From Saprospiraceae bacterium (GTDB lineage Bacteria; Bacteroidota; Bacteroidia; Chitinophagales; Saprospiraceae), in NCBI GenBank assembly GCA_017996375.1, contig JAGOHC010000003.1, positions 1 through 59,332 of the forward strand: a stretch of 59,332 nucleotides of DNA, written 5' to 3'. The stretch's first letter is position 1. Each line of letters opens with the position of its first letter. The notes under the pieces were generated by a model. It worked only from the letters and a program-made list of their open reading frames with translations. It did not search any database and was not told where the DNA came from. Of this stretch, positions 26,012-35,599 are shown piece by piece. A program made the translations under genes and the position numbers.

Positions 26012-27043
26012 ATGAAATTATTTAAGCTATTTACACAGGAGTTGGCGATAGATCTCGGTACTGCCAACACTTTGATAATACAAGACGACCAAGTTGTCAT
26101 TGACGAACCATCCATCGTAGCCATAAATACCAAAACGGGCGAAACCATAGCTGTAGGAAACAAGGCTATGCAAATGCACGAGAAAACACACGTCAATATC
26201 AGAACCATCCGCCCATTGAAAGATGGGGTGATCGCCGATTTTCAAGCTGCTGAAAGCATGATTGAAGGCATGATAAACATGATAGGCAACAAGCGGCGTT
26301 TCTTCTCGCATCTCAAGATGGTTATCTGTATCCCCTCCGGCATTACGGAAGTGGAAAAACGTGCCGTATTTGACTCCGCTGACCACGTAGATTCTAAAGA
26401 AACTTACCTCATTCATGAGCCGATGGCTGCCGCACTCGGTATTGGGTTAGATGTAGAAGCACCAATGGGAAACATGGTCATAGATATTGGTGGCGGAACA
26501 ACCGAAATTGCCGTTATTGCCCTATCAGGTATTGTATGCGACCAGTCCATCCGCACCGCCGGAGATGAGTTCACTTTCGATATCATTGACCATATGAAAA
26601 GGCAACACAACATCCTTATCGGTGAACGTACCGCCGAGCAGATAAAAATCAACGTGGGTTCTGCTTTGACGAAGTTGGACAACCCGCCGCAGCAATATCC
26701 GGTAAACGGGCGCGACCTCATTACGGGTATTCCGCAGCAAATTGTTGTGGGTTACGAAGAGATTGCGGAAGCATTGGATAAATCCATTATTAAAGTAGAA
26801 GAAGCCGTACACAAGGCACTCGAAACTACCCCACCGGAGTTAGCATCAGATATTTATCGTACCGGTTTATACCTTACAGGAGGAGGTGCTTTACTGAGAG
26901 GCTTAGATAAACGATTATCGTTAAAAACAAAATTGAAAGTACAAGTTGCCGATGACCCTCTCCGCGCGGTGGTGCGAGGAACGGGCATTGCACTAAAAAA
27001 CACAGACAGATTTTCTTTCCTCATTGATAGAAAAAGCATTTAA
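26012..27043 (+). CDS. mreB: Rod shape-determining protein MreB
   Basis: The 343-residue actin homologue assembles under the membrane and directs lateral cell-wall synthesis. Phosphate-1 motif LAIDLGTANTLI is at 10-21, VIDIGGGTTEIAV is the phosphate-2 region, and LTGGGALLRGLD the adenosine region. An amphipathic N-terminus (MKLFKLF) suits membrane binding. It begins the operon mreB-mreC-mreD-mrdA. The upstream 282 bases have only a weak promoter candidate, TTGCTTTG at 25961-25968 (one mismatch to TAnnTTTG). Confidence 0.96.
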   Translation: MKLFKLFTQELAIDLGTANTLIIQDDQVVIDEPSIVAINTKTGETIAVGNKAMQMHEKTHVNIRTIRPLKDGVIADFQAAESMIEGMINMIGNKRRFFSHLKMVICIPSGITEVEKRAVFDSADHVDSKETYLIHEPMAAALGIGLDVEAPMGNMVIDIGGGTTEIAVIALSGIVCDQSIRTAGDEFTFDIIDHMKRQHNILIGERTAEQIKINVGSALTKLDNPPQQYPVNGRDLITGIPQQIVVGYEEIAEALDKSIIKVEEAVHKALETTPPELASDIYRTGLYLTGGGALLRGLDKRLSLKTKLKVQVADDPLRAVVRGTGIALKNTDRFSFLIDRKSI

Positions 27044-27079
27044 CAAATATGCTCACAACATATTTGCGCTTCAGGTAAT

Positions 27080-27934
27080 ATGTACAATCTTGTTGCACTT
27101 TTTATCCGATATAGCGGCGTTATTACTTTCCTTGTATTCGAGAGCATTGCATTGTTTTGGGCAGTGCGCTACAATGAGCGGCAACACGAAATTTATGTCA
27201 CTTCGGCGAATGTTGCAACGGGGGTATTGTATAAACGCTACGAACAAATAAGCAACTACTTCAGCCTGTCGAATATTAATGACAGTTTGGCAAAAGAAAA
27301 TGCAAAGTTGTTGTCACAATTAGAGCAATCCAAATTTGAACGCTCCATTCAGCGCGATACCATCCAAGATGTTGAAGAAAAGCTACAACTGTACAGCTAC
27401 ATTGCTGCCAATGTCATTGACAACAGCATCAATAGTCGCGAAAATTACCTCACCATTGATGTCGGCACGGCACAAGGCATACACCAAGGTATGGGCGTTA
27501 TCAGTAAAAATGGTGTGGTTGGTATTGTCAAAACCGTATCGAAAAATTTTTCGCAAGTGCTATCAGTACTCAATAGCCAATGTAATATCAGTGCATCGGT
27601 GCGCCGTACCGGATTCTTCGGCTATTTGGTTTGGAACGGCGAAAGCCCACATCAAGTTACGCTAGAAGCTATTCCTAAATACTCCGAAATAGCAGTCGGT
27701 GACTCTATCCAAACAAGTGGCTATTCGGCAATTTTCCCGAAAGGGATATACATTGGCAAAGTTATGCAGTATGGGGTTAAGCCGGGCAGTAATTTTTATG
27801 CTATCGAAGTAGAGTTGGCAAATGATTTAGGAAATTTGGAATACGTGTATGTAGTGGATAATTTATTCCGGCAGGAATTAGAACAATTAGAGCAGCAAGC
27901 AAAACCCGTTAAAGGAACTTTTCTGAAACAGTAA
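27080..27934 (+). CDS. mreC: Rod shape-determining protein MreC
   Basis: A 284-residue bitopic protein: N-terminal transmembrane helix (about 10-30), coiled coil (about 55-100), then the double beta-barrel domain with NYLTIDVGTAQGIHQGMGV and VGDSIQTSGYSAIFPKGI, which are signature MreC segments. It links cytoplasmic MreB to periplasmic PBP2. The start is 36 bases after mreB and 10 bases before mreD. Length is usual for the phylum. Confidence 0.94.
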   Translation: MYNLVALFIRYSGVITFLVFESIALFWAVRYNERQHEIYVTSANVATGVLYKRYEQISNYFSLSNINDSLAKENAKLLSQLEQSKFERSIQRDTIQDVEEKLQLYSYIAANVIDNSINSRENYLTIDVGTAQGIHQGMGVISKNGVVGIVKTVSKNFSQVLSVLNSQCNISASVRRTGFFGYLVWNGESPHQVTLEAIPKYSEIAVGDSIQTSGYSAIFPKGIYIGKVMQYGVKPGSNFYAIEVELANDLGNLEYVYVVDNLFRQELEQLEQQAKPVKGTFLKQ

Positions 27935-27944
27935 CGAACGCGTA

Positions 27945-28466
27945 ATGAATACTGAACTCATCAGACGGCAGGCACTCCGGTTTTTATTTTTTGTGTTAGT
28001 GCAAGTGTTAGTGCTGAAGCAAATTATTTTGGGTGACGACATACTCAAATACGTGCATCTGTTTTTATACCCGATGTTTGTATTTTTATTGCCCATACGC
28101 ACACAGTCAGCGATCGTTGTTACGTTATCTTTTTTGATGGGCACAACCATTGATATTTTTTATAACTCCTTAGGCTTACATACGGCAGCCTTGGTGTTTT
28201 CGGGGTTTGGCAGGCAGTTCGTATTAGGGTTATTGGAGCCACACAGAGGCTACGGCACCGACGAAACACCTACACTCCGGTATCAAAATATTAATTGGTA
28301 TTTTACCTATATCAGCATCATGCTTTTTGCGCATTTGTTGTTCTATTTTTCGGTAGAATACTTCACGTATGTTGCTTTTTTTGACATCATATTCAACACC
28401 ATTTTCAGCTTTGTATTTTCGGCAATCATTATCGCTTTATATCAAATATTGTTTAATCCTGAATAA
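27945..28466 (+). CDS. mreD: Rod shape-determining protein MreD
   Basis: The 173-residue protein is almost all hydrophobic, with about five transmembrane segments and the short loop composition of MreD. Sequence conservation in MreD is low, so the call rests on membrane topology, size and position between mreC and mrdA. It completes the MreBCD scaffold of the elongasome. Confidence 0.86.
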   Translation: MNTELIRRQALRFLFFVLVQVLVLKQIILGDDILKYVHLFLYPMFVFLLPIRTQSAIVVTLSFLMGTTIDIFYNSLGLHTAALVFSGFGRQFVLGLLEPHRGYGTDETPTLRYQNINWYFTYISIMLFAHLLFYFSVEYFTYVAFFDIIFNTIFSFVFSAIIIALYQILFNPE

Positions 28467-28481
28467 AAAATTATACTGATT

Positions 28482-30461
28482 GTGAGCCAAATCGCCAAAC
28501 GCAAAAGCAGAGTATCCGGCACTATTAAGGATTTGTACGAAAACCGCCAGTTTACGATACGAGCTGTTTTTGCCATTGCATTTTTAACACTCATTATCAA
28601 AGCTGCCCAACTCCAACTCTTCGATGATACATACCGTCTCAAAGCAGATGCCATTACTATTGCCCGCCAAATTAATTACCCTGCTCGCGGGTTAGTATAT
28701 GATCGCAAAGGCAAGCTGTTGTTATCCAATAATAATATGTATGATATACTCGCAACCTACTCGCAGATAAACCCGAGGATGGATACCGCGAAATTTTGTA
28801 ACCTACTTCATATCACTAAAGAAACATTCGTTGCAAACCTGAATAAAGATTGGAAAAATATTCGCTTCTCAAAAACTGTTCCGTTCATATTTTTGCGCCA
28901 AATATCACCGGAAGTATGTGCGCGATTACTCGAAAATTTGTACGAATTCCCAGGTTTTGAAGTGGAACTTCGCAGCACACGCTCTTACCCACAACACGCT
29001 GGCGCACACGTATTGGGTTATATCAGCGAGGTAAACGAAAAACAAGTAGAAACATCCGAAGGTATTTACGAAAATGGCGACTACATCGGCTCAAGCGGAT
29101 TGGAGTTAGCTTATGAAAAAGAGCTGCGGGGCAAAAAAGGCGTAGAACTTGTATTGAAAGACAACATGGGGCGTATCGTTGGTCCTTACAAAAATGGTGA
29201 GTTGGATGCCGTTGCCCAATCCGGTAATGATATAATTTCTTCCATTGACATTGAGTTGCAAGCCTTCGGCGAGTCGCTGATGGTTAACAAACGCGGCAGT
29301 ATTGTTGCCATAGAGCCGTCAAGCGGCGAAATATTATCGCTCATCAGCGCGCCCACTTACGACCCTAACATTTTGGCAATTGGTCCCGAACGCGGACAAG
29401 CATACCTGTCGCTGTTGCAAGATCCCGTCAAACCTTTCTTCGACCGTACCGTAATGGCGCAATATCCGCCCGGGTCAATATTCAAAACTGTGATGTCATT
29501 GGTATCCATGCAAGAAGAGGTGTCGGGTCCGTTTCGCACAGTCGGTTGTCATCAAGGTTTTTATTACGGTGGGCGGCACTATGGCTGCCATGCACACCCC
29601 ACCGCCAATAGCGTGGCAGAAGCCATACAGTATTCCTGCAATGCCTACTATATGCAAGTATTCAGAGATATTGTAGATAAGTTTGGCTTTAACAAACCAC
29701 GACAAGGGTTTGATATTTTGGTAAATCATTTGTACGATTTCGGGTTAGGAAAAAAATTGGGCGTGGATTATCCCAACGAGAAAAATGGCAATGTGCCTAC
29801 TTCCGCATTTTACGATAAAGTATATCGAAAAGAATTATCCGGCTGGAAATCGCCCTACATCATGTCAATGGGTATTGGGCAAGGTGAGTTGCAATTGACC
29901 TCGCTGCAAATGGCAAATTTGGCAGTGATAATGGCAAACAGAGGTTGGTACTATACGCCCCATTTATGCAAAGCACTCCGCGATGAAGCCGGCAAAAAAA
30001 CGATAAATACAGCCTATGCCACACAGCATAAAGTGCGCGTAGCACCAGAATATTTTAATTACGTACTCAACGGTATGGAAGCGGTGATGATTTCCGGCAC
30101 TGGTGCATCTGCCTCCATTCCTGATATTCGCATCTGCGGAAAAACAGGCACTTCGCAAAACCCGCATGGCGATGACCACTCCGTATTTTTTGCATTTGCC
30201 CCGCGCGACAATCCTAAAATTGCCATCGCCGTATATGTCGAAAATGCCGGTTGGGGCGCATCCTTTGCTGCACCTATCGCTACACTAATGATAGAGAAAT
30301 TCATACGTGGCTACATACCGCCGGAGCGAAAATACCGCGAAGAAAATATGCGCAAAGCCAGCCTGTTGGGTACACACCAAAAGAAGAAAGCCCGCTCTGC
30401 CAATCCGACCGCTTCAACTGCTCAGGAAGCTGATATTCCTATTGACAGCATCGGGCAGTAA
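28482..30461 (+). CDS. mrdA: Penicillin-binding protein 2 (peptidoglycan transpeptidase, elongation)
   Basis: A 659-residue monofunctional class B PBP. It has a short cytoplasmic lead, one transmembrane helix (about 26-46), a dimerisation domain with RGLVYDRKGKLL, and the transpeptidase domain with S332-x-x-K335 in PPGSIFK, S385-C-N in QYSCN, and K554-T-G in CGKTGTS. It cross-links peptidoglycan during side-wall growth. The start codon is GTG at 28482, 15 bases after the mreD stop. In most bacteria rodA follows mrdA; here the next gene is an unrelated PDZ protein. Confidence 0.96.
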   Translation: MSQIAKRKSRVSGTIKDLYENRQFTIRAVFAIAFLTLIIKAAQLQLFDDTYRLKADAITIARQINYPARGLVYDRKGKLLLSNNNMYDILATYSQINPRMDTAKFCNLLHITKETFVANLNKDWKNIRFSKTVPFIFLRQISPEVCARLLENLYEFPGFEVELRSTRSYPQHAGAHVLGYISEVNEKQVETSEGIYENGDYIGSSGLELAYEKELRGKKGVELVLKDNMGRIVGPYKNGELDAVAQSGNDIISSIDIELQAFGESLMVNKRGSIVAIEPSSGEILSLISAPTYDPNILAIGPERGQAYLSLLQDPVKPFFDRTVMAQYPPGSIFKTVMSLVSMQEEVSGPFRTVGCHQGFYYGGRHYGCHAHPTANSVAEAIQYSCNAYYMQVFRDIVDKFGFNKPRQGFDILVNHLYDFGLGKKLGVDYPNEKNGNVPTSAFYDKVYRKELSGWKSPYIMSMGIGQGELQLTSLQMANLAVIMANRGWYYTPHLCKALRDEAGKKTINTAYATQHKVRVAPEYFNYVLNGMEAVMISGTGASASIPDIRICGKTGTSQNPHGDDHSVFFAFAPRDNPKIAIAVYVENAGWGASFAAPIATLMIEKFIRGYIPPERKYREENMRKASLLGTHQKKKARSANPTASTAQEADIPIDSIGQ

Positions 30462-30667
30462 GGTTTTTTTATTCGAGATATTTTTTTGATGAAAAACAGC
30501 ATTAAATGTGACACCCGACGAGGCGCGCACCTTAACAAACTTTTAATAAGCCAAAGTTAAGGCATTAAGCAACCTAAAATATTATTACTTGTCTTTCGTT
30601 ATACGTAGGTATCATTATTGCGCCCATTTTATAAAAAATTTGTTATTTATTAAACTAAAGTTAAGTT

Positions 30668-32062
30668 ATGAAAAAAGTAAATTTATCCATGAAAGCAATC
30701 GTGCTTTTAGCCATCATAGGTGCGTTGTTTGATATTCAATTTGTATATGCACAAGATGCGCCCGAAAACGAAAAAACTATCCAAAAGAAAATTATAATCA
30801 AAGAAATAGATGATAACGGCAATGAGAAAATTACCGTCAGAGAGTTAGATGGCGATGAAAATATTGATATTGACGCAGAAGAAGGCGCAGAAAACCAAAA
30901 TTTCAGCTTCATTAGTATTGATGACAACGGCGGCAAACCATACTTAGGCGTAGGGCTAAATGCCAACTCCGAAAATGGCGTGGAAGTGGAGCGTGTTCGC
31001 AAAAATAGTCCTGCTGAAAAAGCCGGCATCAAGCAAGGCGACCGCATTGTAGCTATCAATGGTGCTGTGGTTAAAAACTACGAGCAACTAATGGCGGAGT
31101 TGGGCAAGTATCAATCCGGACAAGAAATTAATTTAGACTATTCGCGCAAGGATAATATCAAAGCTACTAAAGTGATGCTCGGCACACGCGATACCGCCGA
31201 CTCGGGCGAAAGAAGAATTGAACGCCGTTATCGCTACAACAACAATGGCTCCGCAACCAGCACAAACATGAAGCATGGCTTCTTGGGCGTGACTACAGAT
31301 AAGGACAAAAAAGGCGTAAAGATAACAGACATTACAGCCAACTCTGCTGCCTATTACGCAGCCTTTGAGCGTGGAGATATTATTTATAAAGTTGATGATA
31401 AAGAAATTGATGATACGGACGATTTAGTAGAAGCCATCAGCAGCCGTAATGCCGGCGATATGGTGGACATATCGTATTACCGCAAGGGTGAGAAAATGAA
31501 GTCACGCGTGCGTTTGGGAGGCAAGCAAAATCCTACGTGGAGTCAAGATATGGGACTAATGATGGAGGATGCTATGCGCGAAGCCGAAGATGTTATAGGA
31601 AATAGCGGTGATGCCATGAACGAAGCCGGCAAGGTGATGTCAAAATCAATAAAAGAAGTAGAAAAAGAAATTCGCAGACTTAAAGACAAAGTAGATGTAA
31701 AAAAAGATGTGGACGATAAAGGCAACAAGCGCATCACCGTCACAATAGAAGATGACGATAAAACTGCTCCAAACGTTGCCGCTAATGATAGCGACACACC
31801 AGAATACAATCTTTCAATAAGTGTATTTCCCAATCAAGAAAACAACACCATTCAAATTTTATTTGATAACGCAGTAAAACAACCAATTACGATAACTATT
31901 GCCGACGAAAACGGTAAAGAAGTATTCCGCGAAGCAGTTAATAATTTTAACGGAAGTTATAATAAGGAAGTCACCATACCACGTAACGAGGGAGGAGATT
32001 ATACCTTGCAGATACAACAAGGTGAAACAACCATCAGCGAAAAAATACGTGTCAAAAAGTAA
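30668..32062 (+). CDS. Secreted two-PDZ protein with T9SS-like sorting domain
   Basis: The 464-residue protein has a signal peptide ending near residue 29 (FVYAQ). PDZ 1 lies at about 95-170 (KPYLGVGLN...GIKQGDRIVAINGAVV) and PDZ 2 at about 205-280 (GFLGVT...FERGDIIYKVDDKEI). An acidic and Lys-rich coiled segment follows (about 290-360). The last 80 residues (ISVFPNQENNTIQI...GGDYTLQIQ) look like a T9SS C-terminal sorting domain. No protease domain is present, so it is not a HtrA enzyme; it likely binds protein tails on the cell surface. The GDR and GDI loops are intact. It follows the shape operon in the same direction after 206 bases. Confidence 0.8.
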   Translation: MKKVNLSMKAIVLLAIIGALFDIQFVYAQDAPENEKTIQKKIIIKEIDDNGNEKITVRELDGDENIDIDAEEGAENQNFSFISIDDNGGKPYLGVGLNANSENGVEVERVRKNSPAEKAGIKQGDRIVAINGAVVKNYEQLMAELGKYQSGQEINLDYSRKDNIKATKVMLGTRDTADSGERRIERRYRYNNNGSATSTNMKHGFLGVTTDKDKKGVKITDITANSAAYYAAFERGDIIYKVDDKEIDDTDDLVEAISSRNAGDMVDISYYRKGEKMKSRVRLGGKQNPTWSQDMGLMMEDAMREAEDVIGNSGDAMNEAGKVMSKSIKEVEKEIRRLKDKVDVKKDVDDKGNKRITVTIEDDDKTAPNVAANDSDTPEYNLSISVFPNQENNTIQILFDNAVKQPITITIADENGKEVFREAVNNFNGSYNKEVTIPRNEGGDYTLQIQQGETTISEKIRVKK

Positions 32063-32112
32063 ATGTTTTAGATAGAGAAAATTTATTTTTCATGATGGAA
32101 AGGGAGTAATTA

Positions 32113-35100
32113 TCATCCGGTAGTTGCGCCCTTTTTGTTTATACCAATTTCATTAATCATGTGCCAGAGCAACTCGCGTGCCTGCTTTAGCGAGCGCACA
32201 TTATCCTTCACCATAATCAGGGTATTGTTGGTTTGTTTTAACGTGATGGCTAATGCCTTACTTTGTTTTGTAATAAAATGTAGCGTATCGCGGAAATTGG
32301 CAGTTTCATAAAACGCCGACTGCGGGTTGTTAACAAAATAACAGCGCAATTTATCGTTTTTCAGAATCAGGCGCTCAAACCCTAATTGTTTACACTCCCA
32401 ACGCAGGCGAAGTGCGTCAAAAAGCGTCAACACCTGTTGCGGCAACCGCCCGAAACGGTCGCGCAGCGTATCGGCAAATTGTGTAAGTTGCGCCTCATTT
32501 TCAATTCTGTCTAATTCGTTATACAAAGCCAATCGCTCCTGAACGTTCTCCACAAATGAATCCGGCAAGTGCATTTCAGCATCGGTATCAATCTGTACAT
32601 CGCGTACAAAAGCGTGCTGCTGCGCCAAGTCCTCCTCAAACACATCCTTAAACTCATTTTCTTTGAGTTCCTGAATAGCTTCCTCTAATATCTTTTGATA
32701 TGTTTCATAACCTATTTCGGCAATGAAACCACTCTGTTCGGCACCCAACAAATTTCCGGCACCGCGGATATCCAAGTCGCGCATCGCAATATTAATGCCA
32801 TCACCCAACTCCGAAAATTCCTCTAAGGTTTTGAGTCGCTTGCGGGCATCTGAGGTAAGCACCGATAACGGCGGGCATAACAGGTAACAAAACGCTTTGC
32901 GATTGCTACGCCCTACGCGCCCGCGCAACTGATGTAAATCGCTCAATCCAAATTGATGTGCGTTGGTAATAATCATCGTATTAGCATTGGGTATATCCAA
33001 TCCAGTTTCGATGATATTTGTACAAATCAGCACATCGTATTGGCGGTCAATGAAATCTACCAACACTTGTTCGAGCTTATCAGAATCCAACTGCCCGTGT
33101 GCAATCGCAACATCGGCATGAGGGCAAACGCGCTGCACTACTTCGGCAACTTCGGGCAACGACTTCACGCGGTTGTGTACAAAAAACACCTGTCCGCCGC
33201 GATTAATTTCGTATTCGATAGCATCCCGAATCAAATCCTCCGACATGACACGCACTTCCGTTTGGATAGGTTGCCGATTAGGTGGCGGTGTACGTATCAC
33301 CGACATATCGCGGGCAGACATGAGCGAGAATTGTAGTGTACGCGGTATAGGTGTAGCGGTTAGCGTAAGTGTATCTACGTTCACCTTGAAGTTGCGGAGT
33401 TTTTCTTTATGGCTTACGCCGAATTTTTGTTCCTCATCCACTACCAATAATCCCAAATCTTTGAACTTGGTTTCGTTGCTAAGTAGCGCGTGTGTGCCGA
33501 TGATGACTTCCACTTTGCCGTTGGCAACGTCTGTCAAAATTTCTTTTTTCTGTTTAGCTGATTTAAAACGATTGATATAATTGACATGAATATCGAAAGG
33601 TTTTAATCGCTCCGAAAATGTTTTGTAATGCTGTAACGCCAAAATAGTGGTGGGTACTAATACGGCTACTTGTTTGCCGTCGCACACAGCTTTGAACGCT
33701 GCGCGAATCGCTACTTCTGTTTTGCCGAATCCCACGTCGCCACAAATTAGCCTATCCATCGGATATTGCTTTTGCATATCTTCTTTTACATCAATAGTGG
33801 CTTGTAGTTGGTCAGGCGTATCTTCATATAAAAAAGATGCTTCCAACTCATTTTGCAAGTAGCCATCTGTTGAAAAAGCGAAACCTTTGGCAGCGCGGCG
33901 TTTGGCATATAATTTTATCAACTCGCCTGCGATGTCTTTAATTTGGCGTTTGGTTTTGCGCTTGAGGTTCTCCCAAGTGTCGGAGCCAAGTTTGTTCAGT
34001 TTAGGCTCTGCACCATCCTTGCCAACGTATTTTGATATTTTATGCAACGAATGAATACCCACATAGAGGATGTCGTTATTTTTATAAACCAATCGGACAG
34101 CCTCTTGCGTGTGTCCGTTAATGGTGAGTTTTTCTAAGCCCGAGTATTTTCCTACGCCATGGTCAATATGTGTGACGAAATCGCCAGTTTGCAAATCTCG
34201 CAGCAAGCGCACGCTCAATTGTGTATCTTTGGTAAACCCTTGCCGGATGTGGTATTTATGATACCGTTCAAAAATTTGGTGATCGGTATAGCAAGCAAGA
34301 TTCAAGTCTAAGTCAATAAAGCCCTTGTCAATCGCTTTGATGATTGGATGAAACGATACATGGGCTTGTAGGTCGTCAAATATGGCATAAAATCGGGCTA
34401 CTTGTTTTGGGTTTTCCGTAAACAAATAGGTGTCGCATTTGTGTTGTTCGTTCTCGCGCAAATCACTAATAAGTAGGTCAAAGTTTTTATTAAAACTGGG
34501 TTGCGGACGACTGCTGTAAGTAAAAGTTTGATGTATCAGAACCGGTTGTTGATTTGTTGTCAAAATAACAATCGGGTACTGCTCCATATCGCGTATGATG
34601 CTGTTAGGAGCAATGAATGCTTGGTCGCGGAAGAGTTCGGCGAGGTCACTTTCGTCGGTTGCTGAAATAGTTTTGGCGAAGTCGACGGCTTTATCGAAGC
34701 AACTTTGTAAGCGGTCAATAATATTTTGTAAATCGGTTGTCCAAATCAACGTATTGGTGGGCAATACTTTGAACAGCGAAGTTTTGTCGGTTTGTGTAAA
34801 TTTAGTATTGACGTTGGGTACGATGGAAACTTTTGCGATTTTTTGTCTTGATAGCTGTGAGGATGGGTCAAATGTGCGAATGCTTTCCACTTTGTCATCA
34901 AATAATTCGATGCGATAGGGCAATTCGTTCCCATACGAAAAAATATCAATGATGCCACCACGTACTGAAAACTGTCCGGGTTCAAATACAAATGTTGCTC
35001 GCTCGAAACCGTATTCGACGAGGGTTTCTATCAAAAAATCAACATCCAAGGTTTCGTTAATAATAACTTCGATACGCGTTTTAGCAAGCGCGACAGGTGC

Positions 35101-35514
35101 AACCACCATTTCAAACAATGCTTCGGGGTAAGTGACGACAATCTCGCCTAAAGCGTTGGAGCTGCTGAGTTTGTTGATGGTTTCGGTACGGAGGAGTACG
35201 TTGCCGGAGTTGAGGTCGTCAAAAAATTGTGGTCGTTTGAACGAATCAGGAAACAATAAAATATTTTTCCCTTCCAGTAAACTCTCTAAATTATTTTCGA
35301 TGTAAGCGGCTTCTTCTTTATCTGTTGCAATAATGAGGTAATGACGGGGCTCATTCAGGTATGCGCCAGCAATGACAAAGGAGGTTTGGGCACCTACTAA
35401 CCCGTTTAGTTGTAGCGGAGCTGTTGGCGATTCGTGTATATATTGGAGGAGGCGGAGTGTTCGCTTATCATCGCGGTACAACCCGATTATGCGTTGTAAA
35501 TTATGCTGTTCCAC
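32113..35514 (-). CDS. mfd: Transcription-repair coupling factor Mfd
   Basis: The enzyme pushes stalled RNA polymerase off DNA and recruits UvrA. It has UvrB-like domains at the N-terminus, an RNA polymerase-interaction domain (GDFVTHIDHGVGKYSGLEK), a translocase with GDVGFGKTEVA (Walker A), DEEQKFG (motif II), and LTATPIPRTL (motif III), and the RecG-like QLRGRVGRS. The frame is open to an ATG at 35652, but a hairpin at 35538-35568 and a TACCTTTG promoter box at 35526-35519 lie inside that extension. The GTG at 35514 is therefore preferred, giving 1133 residues, near the family norm. ATGs at 35565 and 35652 are alternatives. It is separated from paaA by that hairpin. Confidence 0.93.
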   Translation of the reverse strand: MEQHNLQRIIGLYRDDKRTLRLLQYIHESPTAPLQLNGLVGAQTSFVIAGAYLNEPRHYLIIATDKEEAAYIENNLESLLEGKNILLFPDSFKRPQFFDDLNSGNVLLRTETINKLSSSNALGEIVVTYPEALFEMVVAPVALAKTRIEVIINETLDVDFLIETLVEYGFERATFVFEPGQFSVRGGIIDIFSYGNELPYRIELFDDKVESIRTFDPSSQLSRQKIAKVSIVPNVNTKFTQTDKTSLFKVLPTNTLIWTTDLQNIIDRLQSCFDKAVDFAKTISATDESDLAELFRDQAFIAPNSIIRDMEQYPIVILTTNQQPVLIHQTFTYSSRPQPSFNKNFDLLISDLRENEQHKCDTYLFTENPKQVARFYAIFDDLQAHVSFHPIIKAIDKGFIDLDLNLACYTDHQIFERYHKYHIRQGFTKDTQLSVRLLRDLQTGDFVTHIDHGVGKYSGLEKLTINGHTQEAVRLVYKNNDILYVGIHSLHKISKYVGKDGAEPKLNKLGSDTWENLKRKTKRQIKDIAGELIKLYAKRRAAKGFAFSTDGYLQNELEASFLYEDTPDQLQATIDVKEDMQKQYPMDRLICGDVGFGKTEVAIRAAFKAVCDGKQVAVLVPTTILALQHYKTFSERLKPFDIHVNYINRFKSAKQKKEILTDVANGKVEVIIGTHALLSNETKFKDLGLLVVDEEQKFGVSHKEKLRNFKVNVDTLTLTATPIPRTLQFSLMSARDMSVIRTPPPNRQPIQTEVRVMSEDLIRDAIEYEINRGGQVFFVHNRVKSLPEVAEVVQRVCPHADVAIAHGQLDSDKLEQVLVDFIDRQYDVLICTNIIETGLDIPNANTMIITNAHQFGLSDLHQLRGRVGRSNRKAFCYLLCPPLSVLTSDARKRLKTLEEFSELGDGINIAMRDLDIRGAGNLLGAEQSGFIAEIGYETYQKILEEAIQELKENEFKDVFEEDLAQQHAFVRDVQIDTDAEMHLPDSFVENVQERLALYNELDRIENEAQLTQFADTLRDRFGRLPQQVLTLFDALRLRWECKQLGFERLILKNDKLRCYFVNNPQSAFYETANFRDTLHFITKQSKALAITLKQTNNTLIMVKDNVRSLKQARELLWHMINEIGINKKGATTG

Positions 35515-35518
35515 GCAG

Positions 35519-35526
35519 CAAAGGTA
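35519..35526 (-). promoter_or_regulatory. -7 promoter box TACCTTTG of mfd
   Basis: Minus strand 35526-35519 reads TACCTTTG, four bases before the GTG proposed as the mfd start. The mRNA would begin at or next to the start codon, implying a leaderless transcript. A CTG rather than TTG stands near -33. Confidence 0.55.
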
Positions 35527-35537
35527 GTGATATAAAT

Positions 35538-35568
35538 CAAATGCGTCAGGAAAACCCCGACGCATTTG
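35538..35568 (-). terminator. Hairpin between paaA and mfd, probable paaA terminator
   Basis: Perfect 10-bp stem CAAATGCGTC (35538-35547) with GACGCATTTG (35559-35568) and an 11-base loop. On the minus strand it lies 32 bases beyond the paaA stop. Only a short T-rich stretch follows, so termination strength is uncertain. Confidence 0.6.
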
Positions 35569-35599
35569 AAAATTATATGAATGAATTTTTCTTTTTCGA

